Source: DSWT01 sp035420085 (GTDB taxonomy: Bacteria > Chloroflexota > Anaerolineae > B4-G1 > SLSP01). From it: a stretch of DNA of 64,000 nucleotides. Shown here one piece after another: positions 46,756 through 54,780 of this stretch (positions within the stretch are counted from its first letter, which is position 1; each line of letters begins with the position of its first letter). Where the stretch lies: the NCBI GenBank assembly GCA_035420085.1, contig DAOLUH010000008.1, forward strand, positions 62,001-126,000, given 5' to 3'. A model generated the notes under the pieces. That model did not search any database. It was not told where the DNA came from and worked only from the letters and a program-made list of their open reading frames with translations. The translations under genes were made by a program, and so were the position numbers.

Positions 46756-48418
46756 TCGCCATTGCTGCCCCCCCCCACACGACTACGAAGCCAAGCTGGT
46801 GTTCCTGCAAGACCAGCGGCATGATGATGGCAGTCCGCTGGCGTTCCTCGAATAAAATTTTTCTAGGAACCAGCAGACGGGGCGTGAACAACGGGCCGTC
46901 GAGGTACAGTTCAACTTCAGGGGTGTAGCCGACGCGATAGGTGTCATATTCAAAAAGCAGGCGCGCGTATTCCGCCAGAGGGTTCTCGCCTTCATACAAC
47001 GACACGAAACAGCACTCAATTCCAATACGCGGGAATAAGCCATTCAAAGCCGGCGCCAACTCTTGTAAGTGCAAGGTGGCGCTCAATGTGTTGTCAATCT
47101 GCGCCAGGAGTGTTTCCTGCTGTTCAAAGAGTTGACGCCGGTACGCTTCCTGGCGCCGCTCCGCATCTCCCACCAACAGACGCGCTTGTTGCAGCAGGTC
47201 TTCAGCACGCTGACGTGCATCAGGATCGCCCAGGTAGGTGAGGGTGTGGCGTCGCATCTCCGTGAGAAGGTGATGCCAGGTTCCAAAGCGCCCCCCTGCG
47301 TAACGCGCCTGGCGCAAAGCCTGATCGAGAAGGATCAGAAAATTCTCGGACAACGAGGGTTCTTGCACGGCAGAGATAAACGCGTCCCACATCGGTTCGG
47401 GGACATCGGCGAACGGCGGTATGGGCTTATCTGCAACTCCAACCTTTGCCGCGACAGGAATTTGCATCACCACTCCCGGCAGACACCCACATGACCGGCG
47501 CACAACCGGCTCGGCTGGCACCATCACTCTCTCCTCGACGGGTTCACCACGCATAAGCCGCAAGACCATCTGCACGGTTTGCTGTCCCATGGCCTGGATT
47601 GGCTGTCGCACGGTTGTCAGCGGAACGTCCAAATTCTGCGCAGTCACATCATCGTCAAAACCCACAACGACCACGTCTTCGGGAATGCGCATACCGTACT
47701 CCCGCAGTACTTCCATCGCTTGTACGGCCATACCATCGTTGGCGGAGATGACGGCCCACGGCGAGGTATCCGTCTCATCACGGGGTACAGCCAGCATCCG
47801 CGGCCACAACGCTTCCATTGCCACCCGGCCGGCAGCGAAGTTACTCACCTCGACGAGATCGGGGTTAAATGGAATGTTATATTCTTCAAGCAGCGTAGTA
47901 TAGGCGCGGTAACGTTCATCGGCATCGAAGTGACCCACTGGGCCACGAATGAAAGCCAACCGGCGACATCCATGGACCTCGATCAAGTGCTTGATGTTGG
48001 CATACATACCGCTGTAGCCGTCTACCAGGACTGAAGGGACGCCTTCATGCACCATGATGACCCCGACAAGCGGGAGAGCAGCACGAAGATTATCAATATA
48101 TGCCCTGAATGTTTCGGGTTTTACCGTATAGGCGATGTTACCGGAAACGATAATGCCATCCAGAATATCGGCGTCCGGTAAGGCATAGATTGCATTGCCG
48201 CCCTCAACGCCTTCCTCCCTCAGCGTGCTAATCACATAGCAGAGCAGATTGACATCGAGCGCCTCAGCCGCATCTGTCACACCCTGTAACAGCGATTGTC
48301 CCCACCACGAGACGGTCTCTCCGATCAATAACCCAATCGTGGGACGTGTTGTCACGTTGTGACGCGCGTCACGGATGATTTCAGGAGATATTCCGCGTGC
48401 TTTCATCTGAAGAACCAT
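46547..48418 (-). CDS. N-terminal LacI-type binding part of a frameshifted sensor
   Basis: 623 codons from an ATG with AGGAG five bases upstream. Real homology ends near residue 548, at the run of nine C on the plus strand (46768-46776). The remaining 75 codons are arginine- and alanine-rich and resemble nothing in the paralogues. Residues 25-308 form the LacI/PBP-type domain (PTIGLLIGETVSWWGQSLLQ, VVVVGFDDDVTAQNL) with Ser-Cys-Gly-Cys at 309-312. A helical and GAF-like region with LYEGENPLAEYARLLFEYD follows. With eight bases in the run the frame joins that of 45208-46755 and gives a complete sensor of about 1065 residues. Sequencing error, inactivation or phase variation are all possible. 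Confidence 0.85.
   Translation of the reverse strand: MVLQMKARGISPEIIRDARHNVTTRPTIGLLIGETVSWWGQSLLQGVTDAAEALDVNLLCYVISTLREEGVEGGNAIYALPDADILDGIIVSGNIAYTVKPETFRAYIDNLRAALPLVGVIMVHEGVPSVLVDGYSGMYANIKHLIEVHGCRRLAFIRGPVGHFDADERYRAYTTLLEEYNIPFNPDLVEVSNFAAGRVAMEALWPRMLAVPRDETDTSPWAVISANDGMAVQAMEVLREYGMRIPEDVVVVGFDDDVTAQNLDVPLTTVRQPIQAMGQQTVQMVLRLMRGEPVEERVMVPAEPVVRRSCGCLPGVVMQIPVAAKVGVADKPIPPFADVPEPMWDAFISAVQEPSLSENFLILLDQALRQARYAGGRFGTWHHLLTEMRRHTLTYLGDPDARQRAEDLLQQARLLVGDAERRQEAYRRQLFEQQETLLAQIDNTLSATLHLQELAPALNGLFPRIGIECCFVSLYEGENPLAEYARLLFEYDTYRVGYTPEVELYLDGPLFTPRLLVPRKILFEERQRTAIIMPLVLQEHQLGFVVVWGGAAMAIVCAPDAAFERCDLPGVTRPRTRARATRSTGSRASRRRGIAGCAGGATALHPRRMGRACRVCVGLLLFR
46768..46776 (-). other. 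G9 homopolymer at a frame break
   Basis: Nine consecutive C on the plus strand (G on the coding strand). The upstream frame reads TGG GGG GGG GCA and loses homology immediately. Removing one G gives TGG GGG GGG CAG and restores the paralogue-like downstream frame. Confidence 0.85.
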
Positions 48419-48426
48419 GGTTGCTC

Positions 48427-50448
48427 CTAGTCCGATTCGACGCCAGTCCCGGCTTCCAGCAGTTGCTCGCGCGTCCCCAGACGCGCCACCGCCGTTGTCG
48501 CGCCGAGCGCCTGACTCAACGACTCCAATGTTACGCGCAGGATGGCCTCGGTGTCGGCCGCCTGACGCACCCGGTCGGCGATCGAGCGCGTGGTCAACAA
48601 GTCGCTCAACGCCGCTTGCGCGCGCTGGCGCGCGGCATCGGCATCCCGCTGCGCTTCCTCCTGCTGTTGCACCAGCAGCGATCCCATCAACGCGCTGCTG
48701 ATCTGGCGGGCTAATGTCTCGTACACTTCGCCCTGCGGCGAATCAACTTCAAACAACATGAATCCCAGGGCCACCTCTTGGAAATACAGCGCCGTGACCA
48801 CCAACACCGATGGGTGATCTGGCGACAGCAACTCGTCCGGCAGCAGTTTACGCGCCGGGTAACGCCGCCCTTCAACGCCAAAGGGATTGCGCCCTTGTGC
48901 GTTGTAGGCCATCACCAGCCGGACTTCCTCGCGCGAGGGCCTCGCCCCTTCGTACAAAGCGATGTAACAGCCGGGGATATTCAGCCGTGGCAACTCGCGC
49001 GCGATCAGGTCCAACAGTCGCTCCAGGTCGAAGGTGGTGATAAGCTGTTCGCCGATGATGCGCACCCGGTCAATCTGGTCGCCCTGGCGATACATCTGCG
49101 AGGCGCGGGCTTGATGTCCAATATCCGCGACGAAGGCCATGGCCTGCTGCCATTGGCTTTCGGCGCGGCGCATACGAGGAATGTCGGTCACGGTGGGACG
49201 CATACAGTTGCGTACCGTGATAAGGATCGCCCGTCCTAACGCAACAAGGTCGTAGGCATGGACATAGAATTCGCGCAGGATGGCGTGTAAAACGGGCAAC
49301 AAACGCCCCGGTGAGGCATTGGCAGGCTCAAGCGGGAGTTCGATATCCGCGGTAAAAGCATCAAGCAACTGTTCAGCCCAGTCCGCAGGGAGAAATTCCG
49401 CCGCCGGACCGACAACCCGCGTCAACTGAGCGATAGCCATTGCACGTTGTTCTGCAGGCGCAGGGAGTTGCGGAGGCATGGATGGCGGTTTACCCGCAGC
49501 CGCCGGCGGTGGGCCAGCGTCCGCCAACGGTGATACAAAGCAACCGCACGACTGGCGCACCACCAGTTCCCCAGGCACTCTGACATCGGCGACCGGTTCG
49601 CCGCGCATGGCCGCCAACGCCATTTCAGCAGCCACTCGCCCCATGGCTTCATTGGGCATAGCCACAGTGGTTAAAGAGGGCATCGCGTGGCGACTTTCGC
49701 CGTGGTCATCGAAGCCGACGACGGCCACATCCAGAGGTACGCGAACGTCTCGACGCTGAAGCTCTGCCATCGCCGCCAACGCCTGGTTATCGTTGGAGGC
49801 CACAACCGCATCAAAATCGCTCATGGGGCGCAGGCCCCGCTCGTCCATTAACACCTGAATAGCACGGGTACCGGCTGGCGGAGAAAAGTCGCCAGGCAGG
49901 ACGAGATTGAGATCCAGAGGGATGCCATGCTTTTCCAATGTGGCAACATACGCTTGATAACGCTCGTTGGCAGAAGGATTGTCCGGCAATCCCCCGATAT
50001 ACGCCAGGCGACGGCAGCCATGGACTTCAATCAAGTGACAAACCGCAGCCGCCATACCCTCGTAGTTATCCACGGAAACGCCGGGATAGCCTTCATAGTG
50101 GCGGTGCAGGTTCACAACCGGCAGCGGGCGGTAATTTCGATTGTAGAATCCCTCAAAGACCTCGCGGCTAGGCCACCATTGTGCTAACATCAGACTGTCC
50201 AGGCGCTCCGGGCTAACCAAATGATGAAGCGCGGAAGGGGCATCGTCCAGGGCAGCGTTGCGCTCGCCGACGTTGCTGGCGTTGAAGATGAACAGATCAA
50301 CATCCTGGGCGCGCGCTACCTCCGCCGCATCTTGCCACCACGCTGCCGCGCCGACGACCTGATGGGTGACGATTCCCAGAGCCGGTCGTGGTTTGCGCCG
50401 GGCAGAAGTCGAAGAGGCCCATGATAGGGTGCGTTCGTCATCGTTCAT
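48427..50448 (-). CDS. LacI-type cytosolic binding protein ending directly in the common stub
   Basis: 673 residues; the ATG has GGAGAT upstream and overlaps the previous stop by four bases. LacI/PBP-type domain (20-300; PALGIVTHQVVGAAAWWQD, LPVVNLHRHYEGYPGVSVD, VAVVGFDDHGESRH), Ser-Cys-Gly-Cys (300-303), a proline-rich linker (305-335), helices (340-445) and the GAF-like central region (about 450-585, FEVDSPQGEVYETLARQIS). A coiled coil follows, then at once the C-terminal stub (about 615-660, IADRVRQAADTEAILRVT, VARLGTREQLLEAG). There is neither a full GAF nor a half-GAF module, yet the stub is kept. That argues that the stub, not the GAF, is the shared functional end. No helix-turn-helix or signal peptide. 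Confidence 0.94.
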   Translation of the reverse strand: MNDDERTLSWASSTSARRKPRPALGIVTHQVVGAAAWWQDAAEVARAQDVDLFIFNASNVGERNAALDDAPSALHHLVSPERLDSLMLAQWWPSREVFEGFYNRNYRPLPVVNLHRHYEGYPGVSVDNYEGMAAAVCHLIEVHGCRRLAYIGGLPDNPSANERYQAYVATLEKHGIPLDLNLVLPGDFSPPAGTRAIQVLMDERGLRPMSDFDAVVASNDNQALAAMAELQRRDVRVPLDVAVVGFDDHGESRHAMPSLTTVAMPNEAMGRVAAEMALAAMRGEPVADVRVPGELVVRQSCGCFVSPLADAGPPPAAAGKPPSMPPQLPAPAEQRAMAIAQLTRVVGPAAEFLPADWAEQLLDAFTADIELPLEPANASPGRLLPVLHAILREFYVHAYDLVALGRAILITVRNCMRPTVTDIPRMRRAESQWQQAMAFVADIGHQARASQMYRQGDQIDRVRIIGEQLITTFDLERLLDLIARELPRLNIPGCYIALYEGARPSREEVRLVMAYNAQGRNPFGVEGRRYPARKLLPDELLSPDHPSVLVVTALYFQEVALGFMLFEVDSPQGEVYETLARQISSALMGSLLVQQQEEAQRDADAARQRAQAALSDLLTTRSIADRVRQAADTEAILRVTLESLSQALGATTAVARLGTREQLLEAGTGVESD

Positions 50449-52985
50449 GATGGTATCTCCACATCGGAAAGCGATTCAGGGAAGTCAATATGCACGGCGA
50501 CTTCAGCAATGCCGGGCAGGCGTCCCAACTCGCGCGCCGCCGTCTGCAACATCACGTCAACGTCCAAAGCGCGCGAGAAGAGGTTCGCAATCTCGTTCAC
50601 CTGCATCTCGCGGGTCGCGCGCCGGCGGCTCTCTTCGAGCAGGCGGGCGACCTCCAGGGCCTGCGCGATCTCCTCAACGGCGCGTTCTACAAATGTGATA
50701 TCCTGGTTGATCCACGGCTGCGCAGCGTCACGCTGCACACGCAAAACGCCGAAATTTTGTCCGCCGGCAAGTTGCAGGGGAACAATCAATGTATTATCAA
50801 CGGCCACATGCGGCGTCGCTGTTTCCACGAGTGAGCGGGCGGCGCCCGCCATCAGGGGGGTGAGTTCAAGCGGCGTATAGCGATAACCGACAACCGGCGA
50901 AGGACGCCACGCCCATCCCTCGCGTACTTCCTCGCCATACGACTTTTGCAGTTCTTGCAGCGCCCGCTGGCTTTGCTCGAACAACTGCGCGTTACGAATG
51001 GCCACGGCGATTTGATCAGCCAAAATGCGCAAGGTGGTGATATCTTCAGTGCCAAAAGCTTCTGCCTCCTGGCTCTGTACGTCCAACACGCCGATCACTT
51101 CTTGGCCCACAATCAAGGGCAAAGCCATCTCCGAGCGGGTTTCTGGCAGGTCGGGGTTTTTCACCCACACCGCATCCTCGTCAACGTCGAGGGCGATGCG
51201 CGCGCGGCCCGCACCGGAGACGTAGCCCACAATGCCTTGCTCTCCCACGCGCAACCGGTGTCCCCGCGTCAGCATACGTTCGCCGCCCTCCGAAGAGACC
51301 GCCGACAGGACTGCCCACTCGCGGTTCTCATCCAGCAGGAAGATGCCGGTATGGTAAAAGCCGAATCTTTCGGAGATGAGATGCGCCACTCGATCCAGCA
51401 GCATATCAACATCCAGAATGGAAGCCACGGCCTGGCTGACGCCGCCGGTGATAGCGAGGTATTCGGCGCGCCGCTCAACTTCCTGGGTACGCTCAGCGAC
51501 GCGCGTTTCGAGACTGGCGATCAAATCGTTGAGCCGCGCCGTGACATCGTTGAACGCCTGCGCCAGTGCGCCGATCTCGTCCTCACTCTCGATGGCAGCC
51601 TCGCGGGTCAGATCGCCAGCCACAATAGCCCGCGCCGTCTCCGTCAAGGATACAATCGGTGCAAAGGAATACTGAATCGTCAAAAATCCCAGGATGAGGA
51701 GCACGGCGCTGCCGATTCCGATGACCATCCAGGAGAAGCCCAGGAAGCTTTGCATATCCTGCGCGATCGCAGCCTCTTGTTGTTGTACAATCATATACTG
51801 CTGCAACGACCTTACTTCAGTAGCATAGGCCCACCAGCGTGTCCCAGCGTCATCCTTGAAGACCACCAACTCATTCAAGCGTCCCTGGCGCAGCGCCAAC
51901 ACCGGCGGTTGCCGGCTGGCATCGCGCAAAGGATCGTCCTCTTTCAGCAACGCTAAATCCAACTCCGAATGTGAGACGATACGACCGGCGCTGTCAATGG
52001 TATAGACTACACCGGTGTCGCCGATTTGAGCCACGGCTGAACGGATCAGCTTTTGCAAGTCCTGGACTGAGGGAACCACCTTCAGATTGACCGCGTCGAG
52101 GGTCAGATTGGCGATCGCGCCAAGGCGGTTGGCCGCGCTGCGCCTGAGCAACGTCCGGGTTTGAAAACTCACCAATAAGACACCGATAATCAACACGGGG
52201 AGGGTGATGGATAAAAACAGTGCGGTCAACCGGTTCCGCAGTTGCCCGCGTTGGATACGCCGCTCGATAGACACCTGGTAGAAGAACGTGTAGATGTAAG
52301 CGCCAGCGTACACGAGGGTCACGAGGACAAACGTTAACGCAGGATCGAGCCATGAGCGAAGGCCGCCTTCCAAAACGAGCGTTGCAAGCGTAGCGCCGAT
52401 GAGCCATTGCGCCATCCGGCGATGTTGCGGCAAAGACTGTTTATCGCGCAGCACACTGAGCGCCGGTATAAGGGGCAGTAACCCAAAAATAAAACCGTAA
52501 ACCACAATGACCGGCATATAAAACGTGGGGGACACATACTCGCGGAGGGGGACGTAGCCTCCAGTGTAAGTGCTGCCAGTGAGTCCAATGTACCACAAGT
52601 GCGTCCCAAACACCACATCCAACGCAGTGACGACAATCGGCAAGGCCAGAGCGACGTAACACAGTCGCCAGAGCCAGCGCCAGGCCTGATGCAGCCAGGC
52701 CGGTCGCAGCAGGACCACCGACGCAACCGTCGCCGCCGGAATAACCGTATAGATGACAGCAGCATAAAGCTGCATCGGAAAGAGCGCCTGATCAAGGCTG
52801 TCTGCCCCAAGCAGCAAGCCTATCGCTATGTTATTCACAGCGAGGAGGAAGGTCAGTAAGCTTATATGGCGGTTGGCGGTATGGCGTGCATTAAGGGCCA
52901 GGATGTAGAAGGACAAAATCACCTCGACCAGTGCCGCCACCCAGGTCAACAGTTGCAGTATTTGACTTTCAGGAGATAAGCTCAT
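50445..52985 (-). CDS. Seven-TM, short Cache, HAMP, GAF sensor without output domain
   Basis: 846 residues. The N-terminal seven-TM region (5-240, YILALNARHTANRHISLL) matches 19981 and 36976. The extracytoplasmic part (about 285-405) is only about half as long as in those relatives: it keeps the membrane-distal-to-proximal segment VVYTIDSAGRIVSHSE and lacks the NVARSDG part, so it resembles a single Cache. Transmembrane helix, HAMP (about 433-490, AQAFNDVTARLNDLIASLE), GAF (505-660, YHTGIFLLDENREWAVLSA, QGIVGYVSGAG), half-GAF module (670-785) and stub (790-835, VAVHIDFPES). Its GAF is type II, unlike the other seven-TM members, which have type I: evidence of domain shuffling. No effector domain. 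Confidence 0.93.
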   Translation of the reverse strand: MSLSPESQILQLLTWVAALVEVILSFYILALNARHTANRHISLLTFLLAVNNIAIGLLLGADSLDQALFPMQLYAAVIYTVIPAATVASVVLLRPAWLHQAWRWLWRLCYVALALPIVVTALDVVFGTHLWYIGLTGSTYTGGYVPLREYVSPTFYMPVIVVYGFIFGLLPLIPALSVLRDKQSLPQHRRMAQWLIGATLATLVLEGGLRSWLDPALTFVLVTLVYAGAYIYTFFYQVSIERRIQRGQLRNRLTALFLSITLPVLIIGVLLVSFQTRTLLRRSAANRLGAIANLTLDAVNLKVVPSVQDLQKLIRSAVAQIGDTGVVYTIDSAGRIVSHSELDLALLKEDDPLRDASRQPPVLALRQGRLNELVVFKDDAGTRWWAYATEVRSLQQYMIVQQQEAAIAQDMQSFLGFSWMVIGIGSAVLLILGFLTIQYSFAPIVSLTETARAIVAGDLTREAAIESEDEIGALAQAFNDVTARLNDLIASLETRVAERTQEVERRAEYLAITGGVSQAVASILDVDMLLDRVAHLISERFGFYHTGIFLLDENREWAVLSAVSSEGGERMLTRGHRLRVGEQGIVGYVSGAGRARIALDVDEDAVWVKNPDLPETRSEMALPLIVGQEVIGVLDVQSQEAEAFGTEDITTLRILADQIAVAIRNAQLFEQSQRALQELQKSYGEEVREGWAWRPSPVVGYRYTPLELTPLMAGAARSLVETATPHVAVDNTLIVPLQLAGGQNFGVLRVQRDAAQPWINQDITFVERAVEEIAQALEVARLLEESRRRATREMQVNEIANLFSRALDVDVMLQTAARELGRLPGIAEVAVHIDFPESLSDVEIPS

Positions 52986-53021
52986 TGACGACGTACCTCC
53001 GTGTGTATAACACTTCGCAGC

Positions 53022-54446
53022 CTAATCATTCCCGGCTTCTCCCTGTTCCGCGCGGGAGGGCAGCGGTTGCGTGCCCCGTCCGCGGCGTGCGCCGCCTTGC
53101 GGCGTCAGATACAACTGCACTTCGCTGGCCTCCAGAAAACGGCCCAGTTCGCGCACGCTCTGCTGCATGATGTCTTCTGGACTCGGCGCTTGCCAGATCA
53201 GGTCGCCGAGCCGTCCCAACCGCTCGTTATACAGAAGCTGCTGGCGCGCATCAATGAGCATCCGGGCGTTATCAAGAGCTGCCGCCAGACGTTCAGCAGC
53301 CATACTGATAAGATCACGGGTATCCACATCCCAATCGCCCTTTTCAGCGGCGCGAGTGAAAGCCAGATACCCGACGGGGATGCTATGAGCTACGAGCGGA
53401 ACAATCAACACATGCATCCCTGCATCCTCCAACCACGCCGAACGCGGTTGCAGTGCAGTCATGGCCTCCTGCGCCAGCGCGGTCGTCTGCGCCTCTGAAG
53501 CCTTTCCGGCGATGAAAGCCTGCACATTCCTGGACTCCAGCAGGGTTCTCCACGAAGCCGACGCATGTTGGGTATACAGCATTTGCGTCTCTTGCACGCG
53601 GGTCTTCGATTCTTCGAGCAAGCGCAGGACATCCAGTGAAGCCGCCACGTGGTTGGCGACAATACGGAAGATTTGCAGTTCCTCTTCGGAAAACGTTGGG
53701 TGCAGGCTGTGAATGTCCAGCACACCGAGCACTTCGCCGCGCACGCTTAACGGCAAACTGATCTCGACGCGGCTCTGCGGGAAACGCGGCAGTTCTCCTG
53801 GAAGCAGCAGCGCCATTTGTTCTCTGCCAATTTGGGCGGCGCGCGCCGGCGCAATGCGGGCGTTGATCGGGATGTCGCCTTCATCCTGCAGCAGCGCTTC
53901 ACCAAGATGACCGGCGGTCGCCGCCACATTCAACACCGTGCCGGAACGTCCCATCAGGTACAACGTGGCTTGATGGATGTCAAAGGTCTGCGCGATTTCG
54001 CGCACCACGCGCTGGACCACGTCCTCCCGCTGCCGCATCGAGGTCAGCGTGTGCCCCAGCGCCGCCGCCCACCCCAACTGCTCCGCGTGATTGTGCTTGC
54101 GTTGCGCTTCAAGTTGCGCCTGCTCGCGGTCGGCCTCTAGCTCGCGGGCCATGGCGCGACTCTGCGCCAGCGCCTCCGACAAGTGCATGAGCATATAGGT
54201 GGGCAACAAGACGAAAAGCGCGCTGACCATCAACAAAATAAACGTGTAGGTAGCCCACGCGACTGGATTAGCTGTCACCAACTGTATTTCTGTAGGGATG
54301 ACCCACCGTCCCGTCGAGAAAAGCCACCCGGCAATCCCCATCGTCATCACGGCAACCGTCACACTGGCAATCGCAGCCCGTCTCCCAAAGAATATCGTAG
54401 CAACGAAGACAAACGCCAACAGGAAGACCCGCGCATTGCTGCTCAA
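53022..54446 (-). CDS. C-terminal part of a frameshifted six-TM GAF sensor
   Basis: 474 codons. The apparent start is a TTG inside the membrane region, directly after a run of nine C on the plus strand (54447-54455). The upstream frame supplies the missing N-terminus, so this is the second part of one gene. It continues the membrane domain (ARVFLLAFVFVATIFFGRRA, matching GRIFLLGL in the 22863 relative) through about residue 95. A coiled coil follows, then a divergent GAF (about 130-290, QATLYLMGRSGTVLNVAATA, VEISLPLSVRGEVLGVLDIH), a half-GAF module (about 295-400) and the stub (about 400-445). The C-terminal tail is Gly/Arg-rich. No effector domain. Confidence 0.85.
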   Translation of the reverse strand: MSSNARVFLLAFVFVATIFFGRRAAIASVTVAVMTMGIAGWLFSTGRWVIPTEIQLVTANPVAWATYTFILLMVSALFVLLPTYMLMHLSEALAQSRAMARELEADREQAQLEAQRKHNHAEQLGWAAALGHTLTSMRQREDVVQRVVREIAQTFDIHQATLYLMGRSGTVLNVAATAGHLGEALLQDEGDIPINARIAPARAAQIGREQMALLLPGELPRFPQSRVEISLPLSVRGEVLGVLDIHSLHPTFSEEELQIFRIVANHVAASLDVLRLLEESKTRVQETQMLYTQHASASWRTLLESRNVQAFIAGKASEAQTTALAQEAMTALQPRSAWLEDAGMHVLIVPLVAHSIPVGYLAFTRAAEKGDWDVDTRDLISMAAERLAAALDNARMLIDARQQLLYNERLGRLGDLIWQAPSPEDIMQQSVRELGRFLEASEVQLYLTPQGGARRGRGTQPLPSRAEQGEAGND

Positions 54447-54750
54447 CCCCCCCCCGGATCAATGAGAGCGTCGCAAACATATAAAGAATGGCTAAGAGTG
54501 TGCCGGTCTGCAATGCATAGGGGGCTTTTTTCCAAAACTGCATGATGCCGATGACCACGAACCCCACCACATAGAAGGGAATGAGCCAACCTTTGCCATC
54601 TTTCCACACATAGTACGAAGAGAAGAGCAACGCAGGGATGGCTGCAAAGAACACGATCCGCATCACCTGACGCAACAGTATCCGTTGCCAACTGCGGGCT
54701 TCTGCCAAAGATAAGCCTGTTTGCGAAACGCTCTGTCGTTGTTCACTCAT
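54268..54750 (-). CDS. N-terminal part of a frameshifted six-TM GAF sensor
   Basis: Frame from the ATG at 54750 (a GTG at 54762 is also possible). Soluble leader, then the first transmembrane segments (about 28-95; KDGKGWLIPFYVVGFVVIG, WKKAPYALQTGTLLAILYM), equivalent to the start of the 22863 and 54781 sensors. Homology stops at the run of nine C at 54447-54455. The rest (EQQCAGLPVGVC onwards) is out-of-frame translation of the true membrane region. Removing one base gives LIRGGLSSNARVFLL, exactly the spacing of LDFF to RIFLL in the 22863 relative. The complete gene would encode about 575 residues. Confidence 0.82.
   Translation of the reverse strand: MSEQRQSVSQTGLSLAEARSWQRILLRQVMRIVFFAAIPALLFSSYYVWKDGKGWLIPFYVVGFVVIGIMQFWKKAPYALQTGTLLAILYMFATLSLIRGGVEQQCAGLPVGVCLRCYDILWETGCDCQCDGCRDDDGDCRVAFLDGTVGHPYRNTVGDS
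54447..54455 (-). other. G9 homopolymer at a frame break
   Basis: Nine C on the plus strand. The coding frame reads CGG GGG GGG GTT and then diverges; with eight G it reads CGG GGG GGG TTG and matches the paralogues in both sequence and length. Confidence 0.85.
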
Positions 54751-54780
54751 TGCTTCAACCACCCATCCAAGAACTCACGT

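Noticed and set aside
46547..46767. Arginine-rich C-terminal extension of the 46547-48418 frame
   Set aside because: It lies after the G9 run, is out of frame with the conserved sequence, and matches none of the paralogues.
32757..50448. LacI-family transcription repressors
   Set aside because: The fold is present but no helix-turn-helix precedes it; the N-termini are short and unstructured, and GAF-type regions follow.
54268..54446. Cysteine-containing end of the 54268-54750 frame as a real domain
   Set aside because: It is an out-of-frame reading of the membrane region coded by 53022-54446.
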